In this document: one piece after another, positions 44,927-56,663 of the stretch
Layout: each line of letters begins with the position of its first letter
Numbering within the stretch: the stretch's first letter is position 1
Source: Diadema setosum
Taxonomy: Eukaryota > Echinodermata > Echinoidea > Diadematoida > Diadematidae
NCBI RefSeq assembly: GCF_964275005.1
Contig: NC_092686.1
Coordinates: forward strand, 41,848,333 to 41,912,332
Direction: 5' to 3'
Length of the DNA stretch: 64,000 nucleotides
Position numbers and translations under genes: made by a program
Notes under the pieces: model-generated
The model's database searches: none
Told to the model about the DNA's origin: nothing
Seen by the model: only the letters and a program-made list of their open reading frames with translations

Positions 44927-45721
44927 CTGCAAAGAAGATACAAAAACCCATGAAACTTAACTGCTCACTATAGAAATAGTCATTTCATGAGTTATGAGAA
45001 GAAAACATTCATATTATGGCTATAATGGAAACGGAAAGCTATCGCCTGTACACCTTGTGTTTTGGTATCAAATAGTAAAGGTCATAGATTAGATATAGGT
45101 CAAGCAACTTTTTATTACGAAACCATACGTTGAGTCTACGGCATAATTTTTTATGCCGTAGTTTATATACGATCTCTTGCCTTTGATTTCCATACTGACA
45201 GCTGATATTTGGTGAAAAGTGCTACCAAGGAGGGCAGTCACCATTACCATGAAAATACTGACCTCCAATTCTGTCAAAATGGTATAAACAAAGAAGAAAT
45301 TCCATCAAGATTACGAATACGTGTATCACCGCTGCTTGTTTTTCGTTTCAATCACCATGTATATCCCCATTCAAATTACGTGTCATTTATAATTAGGCCT
45401 ATATGCAGAATATGAACACCTTGTCATTCCTGTGTGTACATGGCTCCATCACTGTACAACGCACTTCAATTATTTCCCAGCTCACTAGATATATACACTT
45501 TTGGTCATAATATCACGAATCTTTATATGAAAGGCGCTCTGAAATGTTTCACAAAACATCCCACTTGAATACATGAGAATGTCTGCATTGCACTTATCAC
45601 TTCATGACTATTTTTGCATGCTTTATCGTCATTAGCAGTTGTTGTTATAGTCCTGTTATTATCATTGATATACTAAAATATCAATGATAATAACAGCAAT
45701 CGAATAATATAACCTTAACAG

Positions 45722-46109
45722 TTAAAGGGCTGGTACAGTATTGGTGGAGATGAGAATTAGGCTTTTAACTTTTTGCAAGATACCAAGAAAACGCTTATGA
45801 AATAGAACAGAGCATACCATTCTAAGAGGAATTCAAAGTTATTTGATGAAAATCGGGTTTGGAATGACTGAAACATCCAAAAACAACGTAAAACAAAGCG
45901 ATCGTAAAAAAGTGTGGGTCCCACACTTTCTTAGAATCGCTCCGTTTTGGATATCTCAGCCATTTCAAAACCAATTTTCATCTAACAAATGTTGAATTCC
46001 TCATGGAATTCCATGCTCTTTCATATTTCATAATAGGTTTCTCATTATCTCACCGAAAATATTAGAAACCTGAAATTAGGTGTCTACCAAAACTATACGA
46101 TCCCTTTAA
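45722..46109. mobile_element. TTAA MITE (AGGGATGGTACAG family), copy 3
   Basis: TTAA-flanked, with the same TTTTGGATATCTCAGCCATTT core and inverted ends as the copies at 6579 and 32843. Confidence 0.8.
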
Positions 46110-46884
46110 CCATAATACTAGATTTGATTCTTAATAGTTCAAAAACTATATATATAGTTAAAAAACTATATATCAGATAACACTGACATTGACGAGCAAT
46201 AGCTGAATAGTAATTTTGTTAGAGGTAATTTAAAAATAACAGCATAAATCAGTTTCATTAAATTCAAGATTTGCTTCTAAGTTAGCCATCAGATTTTGCT
46301 CTATTTTCAACCTTTCGTACAAAATTTTAATTTTGCACATGGGTCAATTGGTGTGTATGGGAGTGTGTGGTTAACAACCTGACAATGGTCCTGAACAATG
46401 GCCAGGATTGGAATGCTCTATTACTTATTCATGAGAAATTCCACTATCACAGGTAGTCTTTATTCATCCTGAAATGTAGTGTATGCAAGCACATGAAAAC
46501 ATATGCTTTTTTTTTCATGTGCATGCATTTTACCCCTTCACCATGAATTCAGACTACCAGTGCAGTGCCCGGGGCAATCCATCATGAATTATTAATACAG
46601 CATTCATGTTCCTTGGACCAAGATTCCAGAAGCCTCGTCAGCAGAGCACTGAAAAGGTGGTATTCGTGGTATTCATATCTATTGTTCAGGGTCATTGTAA
46701 GCACACACTCAGATACACATCATTAGTTCTTGTGTAAAGTTCAATTTTGTACAGAGGGTTCAAATTTGACCAAAATCTGGAACTTAACTTTAAAATTAAT
46801 CATGGATTTAACGTAACTGATTCATGCATTCATATTCAAATCACCTCCAAACAAGGAAAAGTAGAAATTACGCGGTGCGTAATA
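46110..46884. other. No gene seen
   Basis: AT-rich sequence with a short palindrome around 46142-46172 and no supported feature. Confidence 0.5.
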
Positions 46885-47525
46885 TATGTCCCCGCCGGAA
46901 GTAGCATTTTGTAACAAAATGTGCAATATAGGTAAAAAATCAAGGTCAAAAGTCAAAGAAGTCAAAGGTCAAAATTCTGTGTAGAAGTTTTGAAGCCCTC
47001 ACCTAGTGCCATCACATAAAGCAAATGGAATCGAAATTGGGTTAAAAATGGCGAAGGAGTAGCATTTTGTAGCCAATGTACAATATAGGTCAAAAATCAA
47101 GGTCAAAGGTCAAAGAAGTCAAAGGTCAAAATTCTGTGTAGAAGTTTTGAAGCCCTCACCTAGTGCTATCACATAAAGCAAACGGAATCGAAATCGGGTT
47201 AGAAATGGCGAAGGAGTAGCATTTTGTAGCAAAATGTACAATATAGGTCAAAGGTCAAGGTCAAAGGTCACAACTGAAATTCTGTGTAGAAGTTTTAAAG
47301 CTCCCATGTAGTGCTATCATATAAAGCAAACAGAATCAAAATTGGCTCATAAATGACAGAGAAGTAGCAAATTGAACATTTTGATCACACACGGACGCAC
47401 ACACGGACGCACGGACGGACGCACGGACGGACGGACGCACGGACGGACGGACGGACGCACGGACACACACACGTACGGAGCCCGTTTCATAGTCCCCTGC
47501 TCGAACTTGTTCGGCGGGGACAATA
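46885..47525. mobile_element. TIR-bounded element with AGGTCA direct repeats
   Basis: Ends TATGTCCCCGCCGGAA and TTCGGCGGGGACAATA are inverted repeats. Two full units and one partial unit of about 160-180 bases each carry clustered AGGTCA half-sites. Two perfect DR1 sites (AGGTCAAAGGTCA) lie at 47245-47257 and 47258-47270. A GGACGGACGCAC tandem array at about 47390-47460 precedes the right end. Confidence 0.7.
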
Positions 47526-48189
47526 AATTGTACACTATTCAGCTATTACTCATATCAATGTCAGTGTTATCTGATACATAGTTTTTGAGATCAAAAGTGA
47601 AAAAGGTTTTTCATAGTTTTTTTTTTTGTAACACCTAGTATTATGGTTAACTGTTAAGGTTATATTATCATTTACGATTTTATCACACGTTTACATGCAT
47701 TCTCTTCTCCTTACGTCCAATATCACTCGATATAATATTCAGTCGCAACCCTCTATTTTGTGTACAATTAGCCTATAATTTAGAATTATATTTCAAAGCA
47801 GAATTACATTCTGTGCAGTGAAGACCTGTGAAGTCTTCTCGTTACATGTTTAATATGCTCGTGGCATTTTGTTTACCTATAGGTACTGCATGCATATTAT
47901 GATACGCAATTCAGTCTTTAAAAATGCTATATACCATTTTTGTTACACCGGAATAAACTAGTATCTATTTTTTCATCTACTCGTATTTTTCCGATTTTTT
48001 TTCTTTCTTTATTGTTAATAGTATACACTTTACTGTATTGCATCAAACATTGCAGTGTACAGCAGATGGACACCTAATATCCTGCTTGAATCTAGATCCG
48101 AATCTAAATAGTTTTACACCACCAGTCAAGATTTCACAGATTCGGAATGTGGTAAAGTCCTCAAGAATTTATCAATTTCTCTGTAAAAG

Positions 48190-48637
48190 AGAGTAGATCT
48201 CCTATTGCTCCTTTACTGAAGCAGTTACACTGACTCCCCATCAAAGAGAGTATTAATTACAAACTAATCTGTATAGCCAGCATCAATACCTATTCAACCT
48301 GCTAACCACCGCTATATACAGTCTCCAGATAATGATATCAACTCCGGTCACAAAATGATAAACCAATCCTACAAATCCCATGCACAAGCAAAAACCAAAG
48401 CTTTTGAACGCACATTTTTATATGCTGGATCTGTGGTCTGGAATACTTTTCGATACCAAAACAACACCGCCTAGATGCGTTTCAGACGAAATGTTGAGAA
48501 GGAAACTTAAGACTGAACTATTTGAATTTTGATTATGTTGTCTTTTTATTTTCTGAATGTCGTACGTTAATTGTACAGCGCTTTGGTTAGGTCCCTATAA
48601 AAGCGCTCAATAAGAAATAATGATTGAGATGATTATG

Positions 48638-48668
<31 letters not shown>

Positions 48669-48690
48669 TAACAATAACAATAAAAACAAT
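48190..48690 (+). mobile_element. Degenerate LINE 3' end
   Basis: Fragments read as a broken reverse-transcriptase C-terminus (PIKERINYKLICIAS, then a Trp-containing stretch). The 3' end TGTACAGCGCTTTGG and AAAAGCGCTCAATAAGAAATAAT followed by (AAT)n is typical of CR1/L2-type tails. Several stops and frameshifts make it non-functional. Confidence 0.6.
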
Positions 48691-48733
48691 GATAATGTTT
48701 GAAAGAAAGATATTATTTAGAGGGGTGAATGTT

Positions 48734-48906
48734 CAGGTGTGAGTTTCTTCAATTTGTCTCCCTCTACAAATTAAATTTGGTGACATCGCAACTGCTGATC
48801 TGTTAATTAACAAATTGTTAACAAATTTGTAAATTTACAGATCAACAGTTGCAATCTTAACAAATTTAATTTGTAGAGGGAGACAAATTGAAGAAGCTCA
48901 CACCTG
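48734..48906. mobile_element. Foldback MITE, CAGGTGTGAG ends
   Basis: The 173 bases are a long inverted repeat: CAGGTGTGAGTTTCTTCAAT at the left against its complement at the right, with TCTCCCTCTACAAATTAAAT continuing the stem. Non-coding. Confidence 0.75.
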
Positions 48907-49724
48907 AAAGATAATTACGATAATGATAATAATAGTAATGAAAATAATAACAGTGATAGATCATAATAATAATAATAAATCGTCCGTATCATTATCATTA
49001 TTATTATCATTATTATTATCATTATTATTATTATTATTATTAGCACCATCATCACCATCATTTTCATTTTTAAGACTGCATAAAAGATAATATTCACGAT
49101 CCCTGGGATAGCAGTTTCCTGAAACGCCACTCAACATCCACGTCGACTTTCATGGTATAAAACAGTGACGATGAGCATGGCAAGTAGCTTCACCAAATCG
49201 GAATAGACTTAAAAAGTTACAGTAAGTAAAATGTCACATGTTTTCAGCGAATTATGATATTGACACCAGATGACTTAGTAATGATATCATCAACTCAAAT
49301 CTCTCCTGTTCATTTGTGTAGACTGTAATTTATCGACTAACCAACGAACTTTCCCAATTTCACCAAATACGAAAAAAAATATATACTTTTAAATTTACTT
49401 GTTATTTTTTTCTTCTCCCATATAAATACCATAATGTAAAAAAAAAAAAAAAAATCGCAAATGATCTTGGGTACGCTATACCGACTAGCATTTTTACGGT
49501 TTTTTTTCTATCCCTAACTCACATTTTAGAACTATTTTAGAATTAACTAGAATGGATACTTCATTCTCTCTGTTCAAGAAAAAACTCTAAACGTTTTGTT
49601 CCAGTAACTCCGTGCTTTCTTTCAATCGTAGCTCTCTTCCATTTGAAGCACTGTGAGAGGAGGTTTTACCTTTCTGAGCCAGGAGTGCCACTGTGTGACA
49701 GACATGGCGCATTACAAGACTCCA

Positions 49725-49759
<35 letters not shown>

Positions 49760-49844
49760 ATTATAATTATTATTATTATCATTACTATTATTATTATTAT
49801 CATTATTATCACTGCTACTATTATTATCATTGTTATTGAAGCAC

Positions 49845-50170
49845 TGCAAATTTTTACGCTGCAAATGATAAACAGTGGCATTAGGAAGTCGTTGTGTATG
49901 CCACGTACATGTGATGACAGTCACGACCAATGGCACGGAACGTTGAGGGTGTGCTATCTCCCCTCTTCTATAAAAACAGACGATTATGACCACAAAACAA
50001 AGCAATGACATTTCTTCCAAATACTCTGTGTTGCTTTCACGAAAGCCCCGATTCTGCAATGGGTAAAACATGTCTGATAATTGAGTCTTCAACATTCTGG
50101 AAACAATGGCCGGCTGCGAGATTTCCGAAGTGGTTTTCAAACTTTTATTTACCGTATCTTTGATCCTCAC
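49845..50170 (-). other. Open frame conserved between duplication units
   Basis: The minus-strand frame in unit A includes DTVNKSLKTTSEISQPA and GFRESNTEYLEE. Unit B near 59930 and 59600 encodes the similar DTANKSLKTTFEISQPA and GFRKGNTEYLGE but with an in-frame stop. This could be an old coding exon or simply DNA similarity. No recognised domain. Confidence 0.25.
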
Positions 50171-50572
50171 CCAAAACTAATGGAGCGCTGGCATAACAGT
50201 CATGTGCATTTTTTGTTTTGATTTTACAGGCGTCTACTGTGTAGAGTATGTATGCGTTGATCACATTTCATAGCACTATACTGATACATGAATCACTATG
50301 AAATGAGCGACAATGCGCTTTGAACAGTTGAAGCACTCACGATCGCATTTTGCCTGGAAAGAAGAAGGTAGTTTTCACTTGCTTTTGAGCAGTCTTTTAT
50401 ACTTTTTTTTTTTGGAAACTTACCTCAAAGGGAGACACGTCCCCTTCACACACACATACACACACACACACACACACACTCACACACACAGCTTTTTACA
50501 TTGCCATAAGTTTGATATAAGGCTCCAGTGGAGTGCAACATAGGCATAGTACAATGTGTACTATGTACAATA

Positions 50573-51424
50573 GGCCGAATGCATAAAACAAGCAATTGCT
50601 TCAAGCAAAAGCAAAAGGTCGTCTAGCGAAAGGTCTAGCTCAAGTAATTGCTTAAATCCATATGCATAACCTTTTGCTTGTGCTTATGCCTTTTGCTTGT
50701 CCAACAAAAGGGACGTCACGCCTGTGCGAACACAGAACAAAGGCGAGTGTGGCAGCATGTACTACAGTACACTGTACTTGTATTTGAAAGGGCACGTGTG
50801 TGCGGAAACATTTCCCGACATAGCAAAGGAGCTATGAAATGACACTCATAAATGCACACACCGACGCACACACACGTCTATACACACACACACACGTACT
50901 GGCTAATTCCCATCACTGCTTACAGTAGCCCGGATGTGCCAGATCGCACGTGGAGCTTAAGAGAGGTCTCCTTGCTCTCCACAGATGACAGACATCCTAC
51001 CTGTTTTTCATTACATTTGCGTGCTAACCACTGGACATTCCCGTTGTTGAAACGAGAAAGTTTCTTACACTACTTAGGAGTAATTTCTTGTAGATTTATA
51101 CCACTCCTGCACAAGTCTGGTCGTTCTTTTATGAATATGAAAATGATACTTAAAAGGGAACGTCCCAGTTAAGCAAAAGCTCAAGCTCATTTTACAGAGC
51201 TTGGAAAATCGTAAGCAATTGCTAGCAAGAACAAGCAAAAGGTATGTTTTATGCATACGTTTTTAAGCAAATGCTTGGTCTCTAAGCAATTGCTTGCGGG
51301 CAGCAAGCAATTGCTTGTGCTTGCTAGCAAAAGCTTCTGCTCGCAAGCAATTGCTTGTTTTTATGCATGTGGATTCAAGTAAAAGGCTAGCACAAGCAAT
51401 TGCTAGCGTTTATGCATCCGGCCC
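50573..51424. mobile_element. Foldback element rich in AAGCAATTGCTT
   Basis: Ends GGCCGAATGCATAAAACAAG and CGTTTATGCATCCGGCC are inverted repeats. Both flanks carry many AAGCAATTGCTT and CAAAAGG words, so the ends can fold extensively. The central part around 50860-51130 is unrelated sequence. Confidence 0.7.
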
Positions 51425-51970
51425 AATCAGCGAATCAAAGCATGACGGTTACTCCATGATCGAAGGTCAGCAATAGAGTGTACACGTATACAAATGATAC
51501 AAATTGTAAAACTTTGCACAGTGAGACATGTGTACACGTATAAGTGTAAAACTTTGCACAGCATGAAAGTGAAGATGAGCAAGGCGCGTCTACATAGCAA
51601 ACGCGACTTGCGCTACGCGTGCATAAATATATGCAGCTAAGCTGCTTTCTGTTTAAGCTGTTATTTACGTCTTTTCCATTACAGAAAACAATAACAAAGG
51701 CTGTAGCATCATTACAGGCCTTGCTGACATCGGCTGAGTTTTGGGCATAAGATACTATCATGACGAAGTTTGAATTCCATATTTTTCCTCATAATTATTA
51801 GTATCGCCACAATTGCTACTCCCATTAATGTAAGATTTGTTACTTAGTGATTTCAACCAATACAGATCAAATGTGGACATACATTTCGTTAGAGTTAACA
51901 GGATCTATGATGGCCCCTTGTAGACACTGTCCTTGTTTAAACCCGACTAGAAATGTCGATATGTAACTGG

Positions 51971-53548
51971 TATGCCTCCGCCATAATGCATGGTTCTCCC
52001 GATACAGTGTACTCCCGTTATAACGAAGTCCTCGGGACTGAGAATTTCGTTATAACCGTGTTCGTTATAGCGTAAGTGCACTGTACTTCTAGGTCTATAG
52101 CACATCTCGACAGTTTCACATAATTGGCAAAATATTAAAATGACATTTTGTCACAAATGTGTTGATTGTTCACTTTTAAACTAGGTTTATTTGGATGAAT
52201 GGCTGTATATTGTCTAAGAGAGCAGGTATTTGGGGATTTGAGGATTTTTATTTGACTTTTGACCCTTTTATAAGTTTATGCAGTTTATGAGTATATCCTT
52301 TCAGTACTACTTAAAGGCATAATTTACCATTTACAGACGAAACAAAAACCCAGCATGAGTGCTTTAAAATAAAATGTGAGTTTGGGATAAAAACAGCAAC
52401 TATTAAGATTTGAATCTGTAAATTCGATGTTAAGTGATGTTAAATATACAAAATGTGAACAATAGTTGTGATAAAAATGTATCCTTATTAAACAGTCTAC
52501 AGTTACGGTTATTGAGAAAAATACAGATATCTCCTTATATTTTAGGCTTTATCGCAAATTTTTTATATGATAGGATGTTTGTTTGCTTTTATTTCTGCAT
52601 TCAATGTTTTGGGTCAATGTCAATGTCAATGTCAATGTCAATGTCAATGTCAATGTTTTGGGTTACAACAGACCTGCTCATATGCATTAAATGTCATATC
52701 TTGAAAGAAATTTAAATCACCGTTCCCAAAGGTAAACAAGACCTTTAACAGTAAATTTGTAACATTGTGCCCCGGCTTTTGATCCTTGATTTTGAACTAT
52801 GACCCCAAAATTCCCAAGCGAATCATTGTCAAGTAGTAGGCTACATGCACATATACACGCTAAGCTTCATGGTGATACCTCGGCTACTTCCGAGATAGGG
52901 AGGAAGAATGAAATTTAGCATTTCAACTTGACCCTTGACCTGTTGGCAAAAACCTTTCCCAGCGAATCTCTGTTGGGTAATACAATTCATGAATAATCCC
53001 ACAGGCATTGCATAGATATGAGGGGTTGACCTTGACCTTTGATCCCATGATCCTGTAAAATTCCCAAGATAATCACTGCCAGTCAGTACATGCATATGTA
53101 CCAAGTTTCGTGAAAATACCTTGAACCATTTCCGAGATATGGAGAAAAAAGTGAAATTTTTACACTTGCACTTGACTTTTGACCTTTGACCTCATAGCCT
53201 GAAAACTCTCTCTAGAGAATCTTTATTGAGTACTACTATTGTATACACTGAGTTTCAAGAAAATAACTTCCGGCATTGTATAGATATGGGGGAAACGTTT
53301 TTGAGCATTTGATCTTGACCTTTGACGTTTGACCTTGAGCATGTGCACCCAAAAGTTGATAGGTACAACTTCGCCTACTGATACATAATTGTAGAGCCTA
53401 TATAATTATGTCAAATTTCGTTAGGATACCGCAAACTGTTTTTTAGTTACGCTATACACAAAATATTGATTACGGACGGACGGACAGACGGAAGGACGGA
53501 CAACCCCAAAACATGATGCCTCCGGCGTTACTACGTGGCAGAGGCATA
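51971..53548. mobile_element. TIR-bounded element with TTGACC-rich repeats
   Basis: Ends TATGCCTCCGCCA and TGGCAGAGGCATA are inverted repeats with one mismatch. Internal units carry TTGACCTTTGACC-type clusters near 52925, 53025, 53165 and 53310. An array CGGACGGACAGACGG precedes the right end. The left part holds a nested palindromic segment around 52010-52085 (CGTTATAACGAA and TTCGTTATAACC) and a (TCAATG)n microsatellite at 52615-52657. Confidence 0.65.
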
Positions 53549-53661
53549 AAGACTCTATAAAGTTTGGTTCACGACTTTAGGAAGAAATGAACATGGGAAC
53601 GAGGGAGAAGCAGATCATGGCGTTGTGAATGATATCCACACTCGTTTATACTTCAGTATCG

Positions 53662-53675
53662 CTGATATAGTGATG

Positions 53676-53733
<58 letters not shown>

Positions 53734-53744
53734 GAATAATAATA
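53662..53744. repeat. (AAT)n array at the junction between duplication units
   Basis: Over 60 bases of AAT triplets, best read as the TTA-rich tail of the minus-strand SINE that follows. Confidence 0.8.
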
Positions 53745-53970
53745 AGGTCTTATTTACTCAGGGTAGCCTCTTCAGTGTTGCCACTGTTCTACCAGAGGGC
53801 CCTGCTATTATTATTACCCTAGCATTGCCAGGTACCCATTTATACACCTGGGTCGAGAGGGACATAGTGGGTAAAAACATCTTGTCCAAGGACGTAAGCA
53901 CTGGGCGGAATTCGAACTCGGGTCCTCCGATCGGGAGTCGGGAGTCTTATCCACTATACCACAGCTCCCC
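53745..53970 (-). mobile_element. tRNA-derived SINE family 2, full copy
   Basis: The minus-strand head reads GGGGAGCTGTGGTATAGTGG (A-box-like) and GAGTTCGAATTCC (B-box-like). The body passes through CAGTGGCAACACTGAAGAGG and ends GGCTACCCTGAGTAAATAAG followed by a (TTA)n tail. The end resembles the 3' end of the LINE at 3032-3418. Confidence 0.75.
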
Positions 53971-54499
53971 CATAACCTGAACTCAAATCTCTCTGGTCAA
54001 TTTGTGTAGCCTGTGATTTATTGACTAGCCTACGAACTTTCCCCAATCTATTTCACCAAATTAGAAAAAAAAAAAAATATATATATATATTTTTCAATTA
54101 AATTAATTTCATTTTTCTTCTTTCACAGAAAATACCATATAAAAAAAAACAACATCGCAAATGATCTTGTGTACATGCTGGAAAAAAAAATCACTAATAT
54201 TTTTCTTAGATTGGTATTGCACAGCGATTAAATCATGAGAAGTAGACAAAGTTTCTCTCTCTTTACTTGGCATCATGTCAGAAAAGGAGAAAATATGTGA
54301 AAATGATTATGTCAGCACCTTGTCCTATTGTAAGGAGAGAACACCAAAACGCGGAGACATATCCGCAACCAGCAGAGACTCGAGTAGCAACAGTGTGCGG
54401 AAATATTATAAAACATTCGTATCTGTGAAATATACGAAGAATTCACATATTATAGTGTTTATTTTAGTTCGATTCGATGACTGCTCCTTTATTCTGTTC

Positions 54500-55165
54500 T
54501 TGCAGATTTCTTAGAGGAGTTCCTAAAGTCTGTGGAGATTCACAATGCTCTGAAATGGGACACTTTGGTAGAAAGAAGAAACAAACACCCGATGACATGC
54601 TGTTTAGAACACTCCATGGTATGACCCAAGAATACTTTTCTGAATCTTTTCATTATCTCTCTAACCCTTATTCTTTGCTTTTCGGAAACAGACTGAGTTT
54701 ACCCAAACCCTATACTGAATTTCTCAAAAGATCATTTACATATCGAGTGGCATTTATGTATATTAACTTACCACCGGCTGCTCGATCAGCCTTAAATTTG
54801 AATGTTTTTTTTTTCTAAATTAAGGATATGTACAAATTCATGAATCTCAATTGCAATGTATTGTTTGCTGTGACAGGATAGCCGGGTTTATTTTATTCTG
54901 TTCTGTTGTAATGTTTGATTATGTGATCTCACGTATGTTTGCTGTAACCTTAGGCTCTTTTTTTTTCATCCTCTTTCCAATTTTATCTCTATGTCTTTAT
55001 TTATCATTCTGTTTCTTTGCATATTGTAAAGGCTTGTTTAATTATTATGTAGCTGGACCCCATGGAAGACCAGTGGTGCCATTGTATGGGCATTCCAGCC
55101 GTTTTAAACTGTAATTTGTTTTCATATGTTTTTAACGGAAATAAATACCTACCTACCTACCTCTT
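54500..55165 (+). mobile_element. LINE 3' end with (CCTA)n tail
   Basis: Frames read TLHGMTQEYFSE, then GNRLSLPKPYTEFLKRSFTY and LPPAARSALNLNVF, matching the C-terminal region of LINE reverse transcriptases in which LPKPxTEFLKxSF and WNSLPP are usual. Here the Trp-Asn-Ser is lost. A frameshift lies near 54580. The 3' UTR ends GGAAATAAATA followed by CCTACCTACC. Confidence 0.7.
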
Positions 55166-55637
55166 CTCTTCTCCCTACTTTTTCATATTCAGGTATCGCC
55201 TTTCTTGTCCCTTGATTTCGTCTTTTTCTTGTATTCTCCTTGGTTGTCCTCTCCGTCAAATGACAATGAAAATACTCTGAAGTTCACGTTACTTATATAT
55301 ATATATATATTTTTTTTTTGTGTGTGTGTTGCTTCTTCAGTGAAAGATGAGGGAGAATTGTAACAGACTATAGTGCCCAGAGACCGTTATCCAAGTCAAG
55401 CGAATTACCTATCGCTGACGATCTCCTCCGGCCACCTGTTTAGCATAGCACTTAATCATCTATTTCTTATGAGTAATATGATGTTCATATTTTCACGTGG
55501 AAAATGTTTGATTTTGTCACACGGATTACAAAACCGTGGAGAGATAAAACATACTAAAGCTGAAACTTAAGTGTAACGAGTCTGTCTACTTGGACATGAG
55601 ATAAAGAGACACAATCTCTCTCCTGCCGTGCCCGTTT

Positions 55638-55870
55638 GTTTTGTTTGTTTCACTTTCCATCTGAGAAGATGGCTGGATAGAGCATCTTCAGCTGCACTAG
55701 GTGGTTTTCCATGGGGTCCAGTCGGGTGTGAGGCGGGACCACTTCACCGGATTATACACCCTGTTCTTTGCGATGAATGTATATGAAAAGAGATATTCAC
55801 GTACATGAGTTGTGACTCTTTCACACACGGGACCTCCATTTTACAATCTCCTATTATATCCGAGGGATAT
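55638..55870 (-). mobile_element. tRNA-derived SINE family 1, 5'-truncated copy
   Basis: Shares AGATGGCTGGATAG, CATGGGGTCCAGT and CACACGGGACCTCCATTTTA with the 9324-9684 copy, and has an AAACAAAACAAA tail on the minus strand. The tRNA-like head is missing. Confidence 0.75.
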
Positions 55871-56140
55871 TCTATTGTATTGTATATTGACTTGTCTAGG
55901 CTTTTTAATTATTTTTTCACACTATAACTTGGTATCTATTAATCCTTTCTATGCCAGTAAGTCAGGTGTGCATCAATTTCATACACAAACCCATGGACAG
56001 GAATTAATGTGTCACGCAGAGGGTTACTGCCTGACTGTATTGTAGTGTGCGTCACATAAATTGACAATCTATAGCGGAAATGTTACCAAGGGAGTTGAAA
56101 TAAATGGTGTGAGGAATTATGATAGTATAATAGTCATAGT

Positions 56141-56356
56141 GGTCTTCTCTATACAGAGGGACCTCTTCAGTGTTGCCACCGCTCTACCAAAGGGCGCTAC
56201 CATTATCATTACCATACAGCGTTGCCAGGCTATCCATTGATTTTAAATATCTGGAGACGTGGTAGGTAAAAACATCTTGTCCAAGGACGTAGGCACAACT
56301 TTTTGACCTCTGAATGAAAGTCATGGAGTCTTACCCATTATGTCTCAGGGCTCCCA
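56141..56356 (-). mobile_element. tRNA-derived SINE family 2, diverged copy
   Basis: Shares CTTCAGTGTTGCCAC, AACATCTTGTCCAAGGACGTA and GGCTCCC with the copy at 53745-53970. The B box is eroded. Confidence 0.65.
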
Positions 56357-56663
56357 ATTATCACTGTAAGAGACAGTGACTCTTGTCGTCAGACGTTTCA
56401 ACTGTATTGAGTACTACAAAGTTGGCATTATGGTAGCAGGTTTTTTTTTTTTTTTTTTTTTCTATACAGGTTATTACACACGAAAACTATTTCAGTTATC
56501 TATGTGTATGATCCGATATGCTTTTGAAAGTAAAGATTCCATTTAATTTCATTTATTTGTTTCCGTATCCAAATGATACAGAATAACTGCAAAGTAGCAT
56601 AAATGACTTTTACAAAAAAGTAAAATGTCATGAAGAAAATAATATCCTATACAAAGAATGATA

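Larger units (their letters stand above)
49270..53690. repeat. Segmental tandem duplication, unit A
   Basis: Blocks at 49285-49500, 49500-49735, 49845-50340, 51655-51900 and 53560-53660 recur in the same order and orientation in unit B. Unit A has been enlarged by the 50573-51424 and 51971-53548 elements. Shared markers include GCGAGATTTCCGAAG and CATCCACACTCGTTTATAC. Confidence 0.7.

Noticed and set aside
44690..45240. TACCTCCTTG and CCAAGGAGG words as ends of an element
   Set aside because: Similar words recur near 21510 and 33735, but they are too short and their surroundings do not align well enough to define an element.
49643..50008. 121-residue plus-strand frame with a long Ile run
   Set aside because: The Ile run is a (TTA/ATT)n microsatellite; the flanks belong to the segmental duplication.
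53880..53970. Candidate tRNA gene on the minus strand
   Set aside because: Same reasoning: it is the head of a SINE with a TTA tail, and a second diverged copy exists at 56.1-56.4 kb.
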